The notes under the pieces were generated by a model. It saw only the letters and a list, made by a program, of their open reading frames with translations, was not told the origin of the DNA and searched no databases. Source: Diplonema japonicum (Eukaryota > Euglenozoa > Diplonemea > Diplonemida > Diplonemidae). Taken from it: a stretch of 64,000 nt of DNA. The DNA is taken from NCBI GenBank assembly GCA_964019335.1, contig OZ025685.1:62001-126000 (forward strand). The letters run 5' to 3'. The translations under genes and the position numbers were made by a program. Shown piece after piece: positions 10,041-20,611 of this stretch (its first letter is position 1; each line of letters begins with the position of its first letter).

Positions 10041-10475
10041 ATGGCAGAAGTGAAGAAGCAGAGCAATGAGCTAGCAGGTACCTCCTTACTTTGGAAGAGC
10101 AAGGTACCAAAGCATAACAGAGATGAGATTTGGGCACAAATACAGGACTTCATTATTGAAGGGGGTAGTATCTCTGAAGATATTACCTTTCTTGGAGATC
10201 CAAGTTTTTACCCTAGAGAGTTCAAAGGTGAAGCTGAACATAAAAAGTACACCCTCAACCCCCCTCTTACACACATAGTTAAGTGTTCTTATCTGAATCT
10301 GGCACCTGGAATTGAAAATTTTAGTACCGTTTACCCTTTCCTTGCACCTTCCTATGGTTGCTGCCCTTTTTTTGAGTTTTTAAAGCAACAACGAAAATGG
10401 GGGGGTACCGTAGATAGGCTCTGGGCCTTTAGGGGTTATCTTTCCTTTTCAGGTAGGGATAACATGAAAATATAA
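10041..10475 (+). CDS. uncharacterised 144-aa ORF inside the repeat region
   Basis: This ATG-initiated frame looks more protein-like than the surrounding repeats (it includes NRDEIWAQIQDFIIEGG and ITFLGDPSFYPREFKG), but I recognise no domain. It is CpG-poor like the repeats around it, and its last codons run into the repeat GATAACATGAAAATA shared with other copies. That argues for a fragment of a mobile element or a decayed gene. A CTTTTCAG just before the repeat could be a splice acceptor. Confidence 0.3.
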   Translation: MAEVKKQSNELAGTSLLWKSKVPKHNRDEIWAQIQDFIIEGGSISEDITFLGDPSFYPREFKGEAEHKKYTLNPPLTHIVKCSYLNLAPGIENFSTVYPFLAPSYGCCPFFEFLKQQRKWGGTVDRLWAFRGYLSFSGRDNMKI

Positions 10476-10664
10476 GAAAAACATCAGATGTGTTGTTTGC
10501 TGTTGACCTCCTCATCGGTCATCACTGAGCAAACCACATGAGCGCAGAATCTTGGTTACCCAGGACGCCCTGGCTGGGGTTGAGCTGAACACCGCAAATA
10601 TTAAGGGCATGATGCGGAACGCAGAAGAAGCTACAACCCGGCCGTGGTGATTAAGGACACGACG

Positions 10665-11380
10665 CATTTTCTTTGGGGAAGGTCTCTGGACGTGGTACTG
10701 TCGATCCTGGTGCAAGCGCACCGTGTAGACCCGCTGTGTGCCGTGGTGTACAGCACCTTGATGATGCTGAGGAGGTGCTGGCTGAGGCGAGACAGGGCAA
10801 TGGTGGCATGGACGCAGTTGACGCAGGCATACGGGACTTCAGGGCAGGTGAAGCCGAGGGGGGTCGTAGGAAATGTGCTCCTGAGGTGGCTCCCGGCGAT
10901 CGGTTGGAAGTGGGTGAGGCTGGCGAGCTGCGGTGGGCGGAGGAAGGAACGTCCGTGTCGGCGATCGAGCTGGCGATTGACTTCGAGTGCTACAAAGAAG
11001 ACGTTGGGGTCAACGTCAACACGACGATTGACATCGACAAGAAGGCGGTGAGGATCAAGCGGATCCTGGATACGCTACAAGCGACATGGATGAGGGAGAA
11101 GAGGAGACGCGCTTTTCCGGCGCAGTCATGCAAGAACGTGAGATCACTACGATCCATTGGCCGCGACCACGTCGTTGGCTTTGATAGGAGGGCCCTGTTT
11201 GCATCGGGACTGACGGCGACCAAGCTGAAAGGACTGAGAGAAGATTACCGGAAGGAAAAGATTGGAAGATATAAACGACAGCTAGGCACTACGGTGGGTA
11301 GCAGGGAACGACCCTAAAAGGGGAGCATCATAAGGTAGGCACGCCACCGCGGCGGGCCGTTGCTAACCACTTCGTTCCTA
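10665..11380 (+). mobile_element. 5'-truncated retroelement 3' end (probable non-LTR type)
   Basis: A CpG-rich block abuts the repeat region sharply. One frame (10673-11317) ends with a basic C-terminal region containing SAIELAIDFECYKEDVG and RIKRILDTLQATWMREKRRR, the composition seen at the C-terminus of retrotransposon polyproteins. A second frame covers the first half (it contains AHRVDPLCAVVYSTLMMLRR), so a frameshift around 10.9 kb is likely. Its last 60 bp and the following UTR recur at about 37141-37236, which shows a dispersed element with a conserved 3' end. No reverse-transcriptase catalytic motif is present in this fragment, so the class is inferred. Confidence 0.6.
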
Positions 11381-11795
11381 TCATAGTGAATTCTTTTTTT
11401 CCCCTAACCCTGTACATACAGCTTAGCCACTCCTTATACTTCCCTGAATTGAGGTGGTGCAGAGTCTTGGTTTGTACATGACACCACACCTGCGCTCCAC
11501 AGCATCATCGGAGTTTAATTTTTGGTTCTTCATTCTGTTTTCAAATGATTTAGGATTTTCCTTAGAGTAATTTTTATTTTGATCAATCCTACTCCTATCA
11601 GACATAATGTCACTGTCAATCTCCTCCTTCTTGCCATCATCTGCAAACGCTTGGTGTTACCCTGCATGTCTCAAATGTGTGTTGACCCTTTTTTATTTTG
11701 AATTCCCCTCTTTCCCCTTTTCTCTTTTTTCTTCTTCTATTTCTTCCTTTCTTTAATGCGTTGTGAAACATTGCAATCTCTTAAGCTTCCAACAG
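11381..11795. other. intergenic spacer, no gene seen
   Basis: T-rich spacer between the retroelement fragment and the first plus-strand gene. A 60-codon frame on the minus strand (11423-11605) has no recognisable features. The end of the spacer is pyrimidine-rich and finishes in CAACAG (to 11795), a plausible trans-splice acceptor for the gene at 11816. Confidence 0.6.
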
Positions 11796-11815
11796 GCTCT
11801 TAAAAACAAAAGAAA

Positions 11816-12523
11816 ATGAAAACCCTTTTGCTGCTGTTGGTACTCCTCGTCTGCTCGTGCGAAGGTATGTTCGGCAAAGGGAGTGCAGTGCAGGAACTCA
11901 CACCGAAGACCATTGGCAAGTTTATGTCGGGTCACAAGCCTGCAATGCTGCTCTTGTATGCACCATGGTGTGGGCACTGCAAGTCCATCCACCCAGAGTT
12001 TGAAAAGCTTGCAAAGTCGGTGAAAGGCATTGTGAAGATAGGTGCCGTAGATGCTGACAAGTACAAGGAGATTGGCGGGCAGTACCAAGTCAAGGGATTC
12101 CCTACCATCAAAACCTTCGCTATGACCGACAAGAAGAGCAAGACACCCCTCGACTACCAACAGGAGCGCTCATTCAAGGCGATGAAGGCCACAGCTCTGT
12201 CCCTCGTGTCCTCAAAGAACGTAAAGAAGCCCACCAAGACCGCCGATATCACGAGCAAGCCACACGTCATCCTCTTCACAAAGAAGAAGGCCTCGCCGCC
12301 TCTGTTCAGTGTTGTCTCTGCCTCCCCGAAGCTCAAGGAGAAGTACACCTTCTACATGATCACAGAGAGCAACAAGCTCAAGGACGCCTACGCCCCGCCC
12401 ACGTGGCCTTCCGTCGGCATCTTCGTCGAGGGCGAGGAACCCAAATACCTTGAGATGGAAAAGGGTGTCGAGTACCAGAAGCTCGCAGAATTCATCCTTG
12501 GCGACGAAAGCAAGAAAGAATAA
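11816..12523 (+). CDS. PDI-like thioredoxin-domain secretory protein (P5-like)
   Basis: The 235-residue protein has a signal peptide (MKTLLLLLVLLVCSCEG) and one thioredoxin domain with the classical active site APWCGHCKSIHPEFEKLA at about residues 44-61, followed by VDADKYKEIGGQYQVKGFPT with the cis-Pro loop (GFPT). The rest resembles the second, redox-inactive domain of P5/PDIA6-type proteins. Expected role: disulfide formation or isomerisation in the ER lumen. The C-terminus is DESKKE, without an obvious KDEL signal. The ATG has A at -3, and a CAACAG acceptor lies 20 nt upstream. It is the first gene of the plus-strand cluster. Confidence 0.88.
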   Translation: MKTLLLLLVLLVCSCEGMFGKGSAVQELTPKTIGKFMSGHKPAMLLLYAPWCGHCKSIHPEFEKLAKSVKGIVKIGAVDADKYKEIGGQYQVKGFPTIKTFAMTDKKSKTPLDYQQERSFKAMKATALSLVSSKNVKKPTKTADITSKPHVILFTKKKASPPLFSVVSASPKLKEKYTFYMITESNKLKDAYAPPTWPSVGIFVEGEEPKYLEMEKGVEYQKLAEFILGDESKKE

Positions 12524-12734
12524 AAACGGACAGCCCCGAAATTACTTTTACCCTTTACCCCCCTTTACCCTTTTGCCCCTTTACCTCTGGCTGTATTTTG
12601 AACGCCTCAAGCAAAGTCTGAACACAGCTACTGCGCTTGCAAAATACAGCGAAGTGTTGAGTGTCGTTGAGGCTTACCCCTTCAACGTTGATGTTGTTCT
12701 GCCTGTCATATTATTCGTTCATCCACACACACCA

Positions 12735-12737
12735 CAG
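12735..12737 (+). promoter_or_regulatory. candidate spliced-leader acceptor
   Basis: CACACACACCACAG ends 4 nt before the ATG at 12742. The frame is open upstream with no nearer ATG, so this AG also supports the chosen start. Confidence 0.5.
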
Positions 12738-12741
12738 GACG

Positions 12742-13797
12742 ATGTCGAAGAAGAACCACATTGTGAACGGGATCGACACGACCCAGGGTCCCCCCTGGCT
12801 GTGTCACGCGGGGCTCCCCTCCGATGGGAGCGTGATGGGGGCCAAGGAGTTGGAGGTGTTCGGTGACTTCATGAGCCCCACGAAGCGGGAAGTGGAAATG
12901 AAGGCGGGGGTAAGGGAAGTTGTGCAGAGGCATGTGAGGCAGTACGTGTCTGGCGATGCAACTGTGAAGCTTGTGGGCGCGGCTGCCTGCGGCATCGAGA
13001 GCTATGCCAACGACACTGAAATGGTGATCGAGCTGCCTACTACAAAGGACGAGGTTGATGTGCTGCGTGTGGTAGAGCACCTGTGCACAGACTTCGAGTG
13101 CGACTTAGACGAAGAGGCCGCACGGTTGACGATGAAAATACCTGACGAGCAGATCACAGTGCAGCTCACGTGCGATACTTACAACTCGAAGAAGCGACGC
13201 GAGGCAAGCATTATCCGCAAGCACCTTGCCGCCAACAAAGGCACTGCCAAGGTGGTGCGCATCATCAGGTCTATCATCAACCAGATGAAGCTAGTGAACC
13301 CTATCGGGCTCTCCTACGATGCTGTCACCGTTCTTGTCATCGCCTTTCTGGAGCACATGTGGCGCGGCGAGGACCTGCTGTGGACATTGAGGAGCTTCTT
13401 CTACTTCTACTCCAACTTCGAGTTCGGGAAGTACTCAGTGAGCATAACGTCTGAGGGGCCAAAGTTCCTCCCCAAGACACACCAAAACCAGATGGTCGTG
13501 CTTCACCCCATGGACGGAGGAAACCTCTGTGAGAAGACCATTGTGGGGCCCATCACGGCTACCTTTAAGTATGTGCTCCTGAGCATTGCTAAGTGGGACA
13601 CAAGTGCGTCCCTCTCGCGTGGGAAGTCGCTGCTGTTTAACCTCCTTGCCCACAAAGACTTGTGGCCCAGGTACATGAAGCTGAAAGGCATCCCTATAGA
13701 ACCCACCGTTCCGAAGCCTGCTGCCGTTGCCAGCACCAAGCCAGCTCCCGAAGAAGATCCCTCCCTCGCAGAGGCGTCTGGCCGGTGCGAAGCGTGA
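12742..13797 (+). CDS. Trf4/PAPD5-like nucleotidyltransferase with degenerate active site
   Basis: The 351-residue protein has the layout of noncanonical poly(A) polymerases. A nucleotidyltransferase core at about residues 70-150 is followed by the central domain GLSYDAVTVLVIAFLEHM and a C-terminal HPMDGGNLCEKTIVGP that matches the DPLQPGNDVGR-type motif. The catalytic signature is altered. The expected FGS-(x)n-SDID reads VGA-(x)n-NDTE, so the motif serine is Ala and the second Asp is Glu. The strand that normally carries the third catalytic Asp reads VQLTCD, with Gln at that place. It may be a pseudoenzyme or regulatory subunit. The frame can be extended 27 codons upstream without an ATG, so I start at 12742. 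Confidence 0.75.
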   Translation: MSKKNHIVNGIDTTQGPPWLCHAGLPSDGSVMGAKELEVFGDFMSPTKREVEMKAGVREVVQRHVRQYVSGDATVKLVGAAACGIESYANDTEMVIELPTTKDEVDVLRVVEHLCTDFECDLDEEAARLTMKIPDEQITVQLTCDTYNSKKRREASIIRKHLAANKGTAKVVRIIRSIINQMKLVNPIGLSYDAVTVLVIAFLEHMWRGEDLLWTLRSFFYFYSNFEFGKYSVSITSEGPKFLPKTHQNQMVVLHPMDGGNLCEKTIVGPITATFKYVLLSIAKWDTSASLSRGKSLLFNLLAHKDLWPRYMKLKGIPIEPTVPKPAAVASTKPAPEEDPSLAEASGRCEA

Positions 13798-13876
13798 AAC
13801 AGACTGTCCAGTATCTTTTTTTTTTCTTTATACTTTTTTATCCCCCTTCCCCCACCCCACCATTCCCTTCTTTTTT

Positions 13877-13918
13877 TCAGCAGGGCGCCGCCAACACCGG
13901 CCTCCTTTAACTCATATA
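13877..13918 (+). repeat. dispersed 40-bp repeat with intact CpGs
   Basis: GCAGGGCGCCGCCAACACC followed by GGCCTCCTTTAACTCATAT. The same word occurs at about 5476, 6895 (inverted), 9635 and 9906 with the CpGs changed to TpG or CpA. This copy keeps all three and lies directly downstream of the PAP-like gene. Confidence 0.85.
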
Positions 13919-14171
13919 TTTTTTTTCTCTCTTTTTCTTTTTTGGCATTTTGCTTCGCCGGATTTATTTCTGCCCCCCCCCCTTTTTTTTCTTTCTTGCG
14001 CAGCATGCCCAAAAGGTTCTCCTTTGGTCCTCGTTTTGGTCCTTTTTTTATTTCTTCTTTTCCCCCTTTTAAGTACTTACTGCGTGTGGCATTGTGACAT
14101 GTAGCCCCAAGGCAATAAGGTTAGATACCACCCTTTCTTTTCTTTTTGTCTCATCCCCCCTTTTCTTTGAC

Positions 14172-14205
<34 letters not shown>

Positions 14206-16064
14206 CGCATAAGGGACTTGCAGTCTATATCTTCTCCCTTCGGTTTGTTCTCCCCTCATTTTTCTTTTTTTCTCTTTTTTTTTTACTAACTTTTCCCCCT
14301 TTCCTTCTTCCTCCCTCTTTCTTTGGACATCTTATTTGTTCAAAATTGTTCCAAATCAATAAAAAGCGATTTTAAAAAATACTCCCGCAGTAAAACGAAA
14401 AAGAAGGGGGAATACAAAATTCTCTTGCTGACTCTTCCCTTTCCCCCAAACATTTTCTTCCTTTTCATTCTTCCCTCCCACTAACAAAATTTTTGCTACT
14501 GCAAGAGTAAAGGTAAGAGACCCGTCCCCCCCCCTTTATTTTCAAAGAATAAACCCCCTCCTTTGCCCCTTCTTTTTCTTCTTTATTTTCTTCTCCCCCC
14601 CCCCCCCCTTTTTATTCACGCTTTACAAAGATAAAAATGAAGCAAAAATCCTTTCCCCCTCCCCTCCTTTCGGTCTCCGCTCTCTTTCTCTTCTCTCCTC
14701 TCCCTCCTTCACTCCCCTCAACTGCATTCTATTCTACGAAAAAATTGAGAAAAAAAAAAAAGAAAAAAAAAAAAAGAGAGAACGAACCACCACGAAATAT
14801 CCCGCCACTCGTCAGCTTAGCTGTCTTCTTGCATCTTTTTGTTACCTTTTAAAACATAATTCGGTGTATCTGTTTCCTTTATTCCCTGCTGGGGCAGAGC
14901 GCAGAGGAGTCACCATCTTCGCGCTTGCTCCATCCCATGTTCCCCTTTTAGTCCACAGAGGAACCAAATTACTGAGAAGGGTCACTTAGACAACAAGAAT
15001 ACAGAGAGGGCTTCCATGCCCGAGGCATGGTGCAGCAGCCTAGTGACACGTGCATACGTGTGGCGCTATTTATTATATTATTTTACAGGAAAAAGTAGAA
15101 TTTTTCAAGAAAAAAAAAAAGAAAGAAGAAAAAAAAAAAAAACCATCAGAATGCAGACCTGTTACACATCCTTTTCTTTCGGTAGGTGATTTTTTTATTT
15201 TTTATTTTTTTTATTTTTACATTTAAATCTACATTTTGGAGGAAAAAGAAACGGAAAAAAATAAAAAGAAAATTAAATACAGGTTTTTGTTTTCTTTTTC
15301 TTTTTCACCCTCTTTTTTTCTCCCTCCCCCCTTCTTTTATTCTTTTTCTTTCCCTCCATATCTTCCCCGCATCTCTTCTTCTCCTTTTCCCTACGTGGGT
15401 GGGGTGGATTTAAAAAAAAGGAAATGTAAAAAGAAAAAAAAATGGGAATAACTGAGCGGACGAGGGCGAAGTGGTGGGACTTCTCCAAGGGAATGTCTTC
15501 CCTCCTTCCCTCTTCTCTCCCCTCCCCCAATTTCTCACTTTTTCTTTCCTTTCTCTTTTGGTCCTCTCTCGGTACCCTCAGAGACTCCTTGTTCTTTCTT
15601 TAACAAAAGAATGCAGCAAAAAAAAAAAAAAAAAAAAGTGGCAACATTTTTCATGTTGCTAGTCCTTCGTGAGGGAGAGATTGTGGTTCCTGTTGCACTG
15701 GAGGCCTCGCAAGTGCAAGCTTTTCTTCTTTTTTAAAATTTGGTCTCGCTTGCCATGGCAGCTTGTGCATCTTGGATGAGTGTGGCATGGCATAACGTGT
15801 AGGTTGTGCAGCAACCTGGTCTCCTTCTTATGTGATCTCATCGCGCTTCTGGTTCACTCCTCTAGTCCTTTGTTCCTCTGGACAGTAGCAGCAACAGTGC
15901 TGCCCCCCCCCTCCTTTTTTTCTACATCCAACCCACTCATTTTTATTCCATTCCTTTTTATTTCATTCATTTCATTCAGGCCGCCGTCCCTTCACTGTCT
16001 CACAGGAGCTACTAACTATCTAGCCCACTAGCTACACGTACTCAACTACACTTATATTTCTAAT
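13919..16064. other. 2.1 kb homopolymer-rich intergenic region
   Basis: Mostly T- and C-rich, with T20-T30 and C10+ tracts and no credible plus-strand gene. Two complex-sequence islands stand out. About 14880-15095 holds two strong hairpins: CCATGCC/GGCATGG with a 3-nt loop at 15014-15030, and ACACG/CGTGT at about 15046-15061. About 15640-15860 holds hairpin TTGCACT/AGTGCAA and GGTTG/CAACC. The end (to 15979) is a long pyrimidine tract ending in TTCAG. Confidence 0.6.
15659..15841 (-). CDS. small Cys/His-rich ORF, doubtful
   Basis: A 60-residue frame on the minus strand with a metal-binding-like array (PCHTHPRCTSCHGKRD, then LQCNRNHN). The C-x2-C ... C ... NRxxN pattern is loosely like the C-terminal zinc ribbon of TnpB/Fanzor-type proteins, but no RuvC-like domain lies upstream. 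The island also folds into RNA hairpins, so it may be non-coding. It would be the only minus-strand gene in this cluster, which counts against it. Confidence 0.2.
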   Translation of the reverse strand: MRSHKKETRLLHNLHVMPCHTHPRCTSCHGKRDQILKKKKSLHLRGLQCNRNHNLSLTKD

Positions 16065-17729
16065 ATGATCAGCACTACCGACAGCACCGGTCTGCAGGAG
16101 CAGGTTAACACGATGAGCATGCAGCAGTTCATGGGGCCCATGGCTGTGAACAACCAGATGAACGTCAGCCAGCCTCTGTTCCAGGACGGCATGTTCCCTG
16201 CCCAGTTCGCAGGCTTGCCCCTGCAGCAGCCTAACGTGCAGAACAACAACCAGATGCCCTTCCAGACGGGCACCACGTCGCCCCTCCAGCACCTGCAGCT
16301 CCAGCCCAACATGATCCAAGCACCGCTGCAGACGTCCATGCCCCTTCCCATGCCTGTGGGCACTGCGCCCATGCAGACTATCGCCACGCCCACCTTGGCC
16401 CCGTCTTCGCCCAGTGTACCCGTTGCCACTACCATCGCTGCCCCCCTCGCTGCAAGCACGGCTGCTCTTGCTGCTGCCCCTGCAGTCCCCACCGTGCCCG
16501 CTGTCCAGGGTGGTGAGGGCGAGGGCTCCAGACCCTCCCTCTTCATCGGAGGCATCCCGCATGACTGGACCTCCGCCGACGTCGCCGACTTCATCAACAC
16601 AAAGGACGCGACCTTCCACATGAAGGAGGGCTACTGCTTCGTCAACTTCCCTGACGACGGCATTGCTGAGCAAAAGGCGGCAGAGCTGGATGGCACGAGG
16701 CTCATCGGCGGGAAGACCCTCGGTGTCAGGGTCCAGACGAGGGACAACCACCAGAAGGCCAGGGACCACGCCAGCAAGAGGAAGGCCGCTGCGGCAGCAG
16801 CTGCAGCAGCAGCCACGACACCCACCTCAGTGACACTCGCACCGCAGCCGCTCCCCAACCCGGCAGGCGATGAGGCCGGGAATGCGACCCTGCCCACCGC
16901 GACCACTATTCAGAACAGCAATGGCAACAACGCGCTCCTGCAGCAGTTCGGGGGTGCCGTGGCCCAGTGGGACTCCCCGTCCATTGCGTACTCGTCGATG
17001 CCCGTCATCCAGCAGGCCAACACGCAGGTCATGCTGCAGCCCGCACAGAGGCTTGCCCAGACCGTGCAGTCCCAGCCGTTCTACAACGGGTCGCAAGGCT
17101 TGGTGCAGACGACCAACCTCATGTCCAACGTCCCCAACCAGCAGCAGCTGATGCCCTCCATGCAGCCCTTCATGGCCATGACGTCGCAGCCCATGGACCA
17201 GACCACAACACAGAACATGCAGCTGAGCCAGCCGCTAGAGGAGCTTATGTTCCCTGGTGTGCAGGGCATGCACAATGCTCTGGCGCCTGCGCCGGTTGTG
17301 AACAGTGGTGCGAACACGTTCGTTGCGCAGCAGGGGCAGCAGCAGATGCTCCAGGACGACAAGGCGAAGAAGTTCAAGAAGGTGAAGAAGACATGCCCGT
17401 CAGTGTTCGTGGGGGGACTCAACAACAGGGTGACGGAGAGGGACCTGCGCTCAATCTTCGGCCCCATCAACGAGATCACCAACATCACGATCAAGACGGG
17501 CTTCGCCTTCATCGACTTTGCGGATGATGACGCAGGCCTCATTGCCGTCCAGAGGTGCAACGGATGCATGCTTGACGGGAAGCCCATCGCCGTGCGTGTG
17601 CAGACCCAGGACAACAGGAAGACCGCACAGGAGGCCAAGAGGAACGGCAACAACGTCCCTGCTGTGTTCAAGAAGCTCGAGGACTCGGACATGGGCATGA
17701 CGGAGATCGCTACCCCCTCTGCACCGTAG
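16065..17729 (+). CDS. RNA-binding protein with two RRM domains and Q/A/P-rich linkers
   Basis: The 554-residue protein carries two RNA recognition motifs. RRM1 (about 158-228) has RNP2 LFIGGI and RNP1 KEGYCFVNF; RRM2 (about 446-518) has VFVGGL and KTGFAFIDF. Each ends in the near-identical VRVQTRDN or VRVQTQDN. The N-terminal 150 residues and the 200-residue linker are rich in Gln, Met, Pro and Ala, including a run of about ten Ala, as in disordered granule-associated RNA-binding proteins. Likely role: mRNA binding and post-transcriptional control, which would matter most if transcription is polycistronic. Acceptor-like AGs lie at about 15979 and 16000. No intron is needed. Confidence 0.9.
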   Translation: MISTTDSTGLQEQVNTMSMQQFMGPMAVNNQMNVSQPLFQDGMFPAQFAGLPLQQPNVQNNNQMPFQTGTTSPLQHLQLQPNMIQAPLQTSMPLPMPVGTAPMQTIATPTLAPSSPSVPVATTIAAPLAASTAALAAAPAVPTVPAVQGGEGEGSRPSLFIGGIPHDWTSADVADFINTKDATFHMKEGYCFVNFPDDGIAEQKAAELDGTRLIGGKTLGVRVQTRDNHQKARDHASKRKAAAAAAAAAATTPTSVTLAPQPLPNPAGDEAGNATLPTATTIQNSNGNNALLQQFGGAVAQWDSPSIAYSSMPVIQQANTQVMLQPAQRLAQTVQSQPFYNGSQGLVQTTNLMSNVPNQQQLMPSMQPFMAMTSQPMDQTTTQNMQLSQPLEELMFPGVQGMHNALAPAPVVNSGANTFVAQQGQQQMLQDDKAKKFKKVKKTCPSVFVGGLNNRVTERDLRSIFGPINEITNITIKTGFAFIDFADDDAGLIAVQRCNGCMLDGKPIAVRVQTQDNRKTAQEAKRNGNNVPAVFKKLEDSDMGMTEIATPSAP

Positions 17730-19338
17730 GCTGCTAGCGACGTGGCTACCTCCCTTCTTTTTTGTTTTTTTCCCTTCTTCTCTGGGTGTTTCCCCCTTGT
17801 TTTCTCCCTCTCCCCCTCTTTTTTATTTTATTTATCCTCCCACCCTCCTGCTCCTTCTTCTCGTTACTTTATACGCCTAATTTTGTTTTCTCGAAAATCT
17901 GAACGAAGGAAAAGAAAGAATAGCCAGTAATAATAACTACATTTTTACCCTCCCCTTTCCTCCGCACTGAAAAAATTGGGGGAAAAAAAAAGAAAAAAAA
18001 AAAAAAAAAAAAAAAAAAACGCCGAATTTAATTGCAACCCAACAGTGACAGGGGTGTATTTATTTTCTGTCAAAAAAGAAAAAGAAAAAGAAGCTAGCTT
18101 GTCAAAGCAGGAGAGGTACAAATCCTTTGTTGGAGGATGAAGTGAGGGGTAAAAGGGGTATTGTGAAGTATCGCAGCAAAGAAAAAAAAAATTAATCACA
18201 TCGGCTTACTTTTTTTTTTTGGGGGGGTATTAATATCTTATTAATTTTCCTCCCCTTATACCATTTCCCATTCCCCTTTTTTATTTCTCGTTCTAGTGTC
18301 AAAAAAAAAAAACCCACCCTTTTCAAAAAAAAAAAAAAAAAAAAAATGCAACTTTTTTTTTTTTTGCTTCATTTATTCACAGATTCCCCTGCCCGCTTTT
18401 TGTTGCCCCAACTAGCAAAATATTTTGATTGCTACCTATACCTCCTTGCGGGGTAAAGAAAAAAGGATCTCAGCCCTTTTCGCTCCCCCCCCTCTCCCCC
18501 AGGTTCACCCCTGCCAGACGCTCATTCTCTTTTTTTTTACCCCCCACACACACTCCCCCCTGCAGTACTTCCCCAAAAATTCGCTTTCACCTCTTCCCCC
18601 CATTTTTTAAAACAGCCATCGCACACACATTAAAGCCGTAAGGTTTCCCCCCCTTTTTTTTCCCCTCCTTTGAAGTAACTCACCTGGTTTCCTTTAGCTC
18701 TTGCTATTTCTTTTTTCAAATCCCCCCTTTTTTTAAGTCGATAAAACACGGTTTCCTTTTCAATATATTTTCCAGTATGAAAAATAATGAGAAAAAAAAG
18801 TTCGGGAAAAAAAAAAAAAAAAAAAAAAAAACAATATTGGATGCCCTCAATCGAGGGTCAGAGTCAGTGATCAAATCTTTGATATTCCGTGTTTTTCTTT
18901 TTTTTTGACGGAACCAATTCAGATGACATGTTAAAAATTGTCCAAAAAAAAAAAAAAAAAAATGCCATTCCCGAAGACCTGTGGCTTCACACGGATCAGC
19001 CCCACCCCGGGGCCATCCCTTTGGCCAGTGCCAATGCCAGCATCGGGCCAAAGGTGGGGAAACCGTGGTAAAAGAGGGGGAAGAAGAAATAGCAAGGACC
19101 AAAAAGCTGAATTGGCAACCACATGCTGTGCTTACCTTTAACCCCCCCCCCCCCCCCTCCCTATTTCTCACCCCCGCTTCCCCTCTCTTATTGTATCCTC
19201 CACCTGCGATCTCCTCATTAGGTTTTTTTTTCCTTCTCTCTGACAGGAAGCCCAACTTGGGACTGTTAGTGTCATTTTTTTTGTTCAGCAAATGAAAAAA
19301 AAAGCTATTCCCCCTTCCCTCTTTTTTTTTTCTCTTTT

Positions 19339-19369
<31 letters not shown>

Positions 19370-20554
19370 CGCTATGTCGTGTGCAAGGCTTCGGCCTCTT
19401 TTTTTTTGATAGTTGCAAAAAAAAAAAAAAGAAAAAAGAAAAGAAAAGAAATGCATCACAAACCTGAGCCCAGGTCGGCCACATGATCTTCAAACACCTG
19501 GAAATGTCCATCACCCTTCCAATACTCTTTCTTTTCTCTTTTATGTGAATTGGGGTGTGCATGAGGGATTGATGGGAACAACACCAAATTGATGGCTAAT
19601 AGGATGATGTTCCCCCTTTTTTTTCTTTTCTTTTTTTTTCTGAGTTTGCTCTTTTTATTTATTTTATTTTTACTTTACTGCTGGACTGGAGTTTACCTCC
19701 CCCCTTTTTTTTTTCTCTCCCCTCCTTTTCCCTTTATATTTTCTGGTACTATTTTTTTTTGTGTTTTTTTTTTTTGAAAGAAAGAAGTCAAAAGAGTGGA
19801 AAAAAAAAAGAAAAGGAAATGCAAACCGAGGAACAAGCTGCAATAAAAAAACGACAAAAAAAAAGGTAATTTGCGCAGAAGGAGGAGGGGGAGAGAATGA
19901 GAAAGGTTCCACCCCCCCCCATTTTTTCTTCTTTTTTTTGCCATGCAAAAAGATAGAAGTCTTTTTATTTGTGACAATAATGAAATAGGCATTTCTTACT
20001 TAAACGAAAAGGGGAATGCAGAAGAAAAGAAGGAGAAGAGGATAATGAGGCACAACATTTGTTTCTTTTTTTTTTCTTAGTTTTTTCTTTTTCTTACCCT
20101 TTTAGTTTTCCCCAAAGTACAAAAAGGGTAGGGGAAGTCCAAACAACACCAAGCACTATGAAACAAGGGAGGAAGGCTTGTTTAAAAAAAAAAAAAAAGA
20201 AAAAAAAAGGAAAAGGAAAAGGGAAAGAAACCACAAGAAAAAAAAAAAAAAAAAAAAAAAAAAAACTTCTTTGATTTCTTACAAGATACCTTGCACCCTT
20301 TTTTTTATACCTAAATCCGGCTACTTTTTTTTCCCCCTTTTCCCCTTCTTAAGGATATTACAAAGGCGTAAAAAGTTTGATGGCAACTGGCTGAACACAT
20401 AAACACTAATCTCTCTTTTATTCTTTTACCTTTTCTCTACTCTAGTGCCCAGGGCTTTGCAGATCTACCTACTTGCCCCTTGGTGTTACCGCCCAGTGCT
20501 CGGTATTTATAAAAGAAATAACATAGGGCTGTGTAGCATTAGGGGATGGCCCAA

Positions 20555-20611
<57 letters not shown>

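Larger units (their letters stand above)
3605..10664. repeat. repeat patchwork in the divergent strand-switch region
   Basis: About 7 kb without a convincing host gene. It contains direct repeats, long inverted repeats and several short-unit tandem arrays (listed separately), separated by A/T homopolymers. CpG is strikingly rare compared with the flanking genes, while TpG and CpA are common. The modules end at 10664, where CpG-rich retroelement sequence begins. Short ORFs here are mostly made of repeat units and homopolymers and are not credible genes. It separates the minus-strand cluster on the left from the plus-strand cluster on the right. Confidence 0.85.

Noticed and set aside
15000-15010. 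ACAGAGA word, as in U6 snRNA
   Set aside because: None of the flanking U6 sequence (AGATTAGCA, the 3' stem) follows, so it is probably chance.
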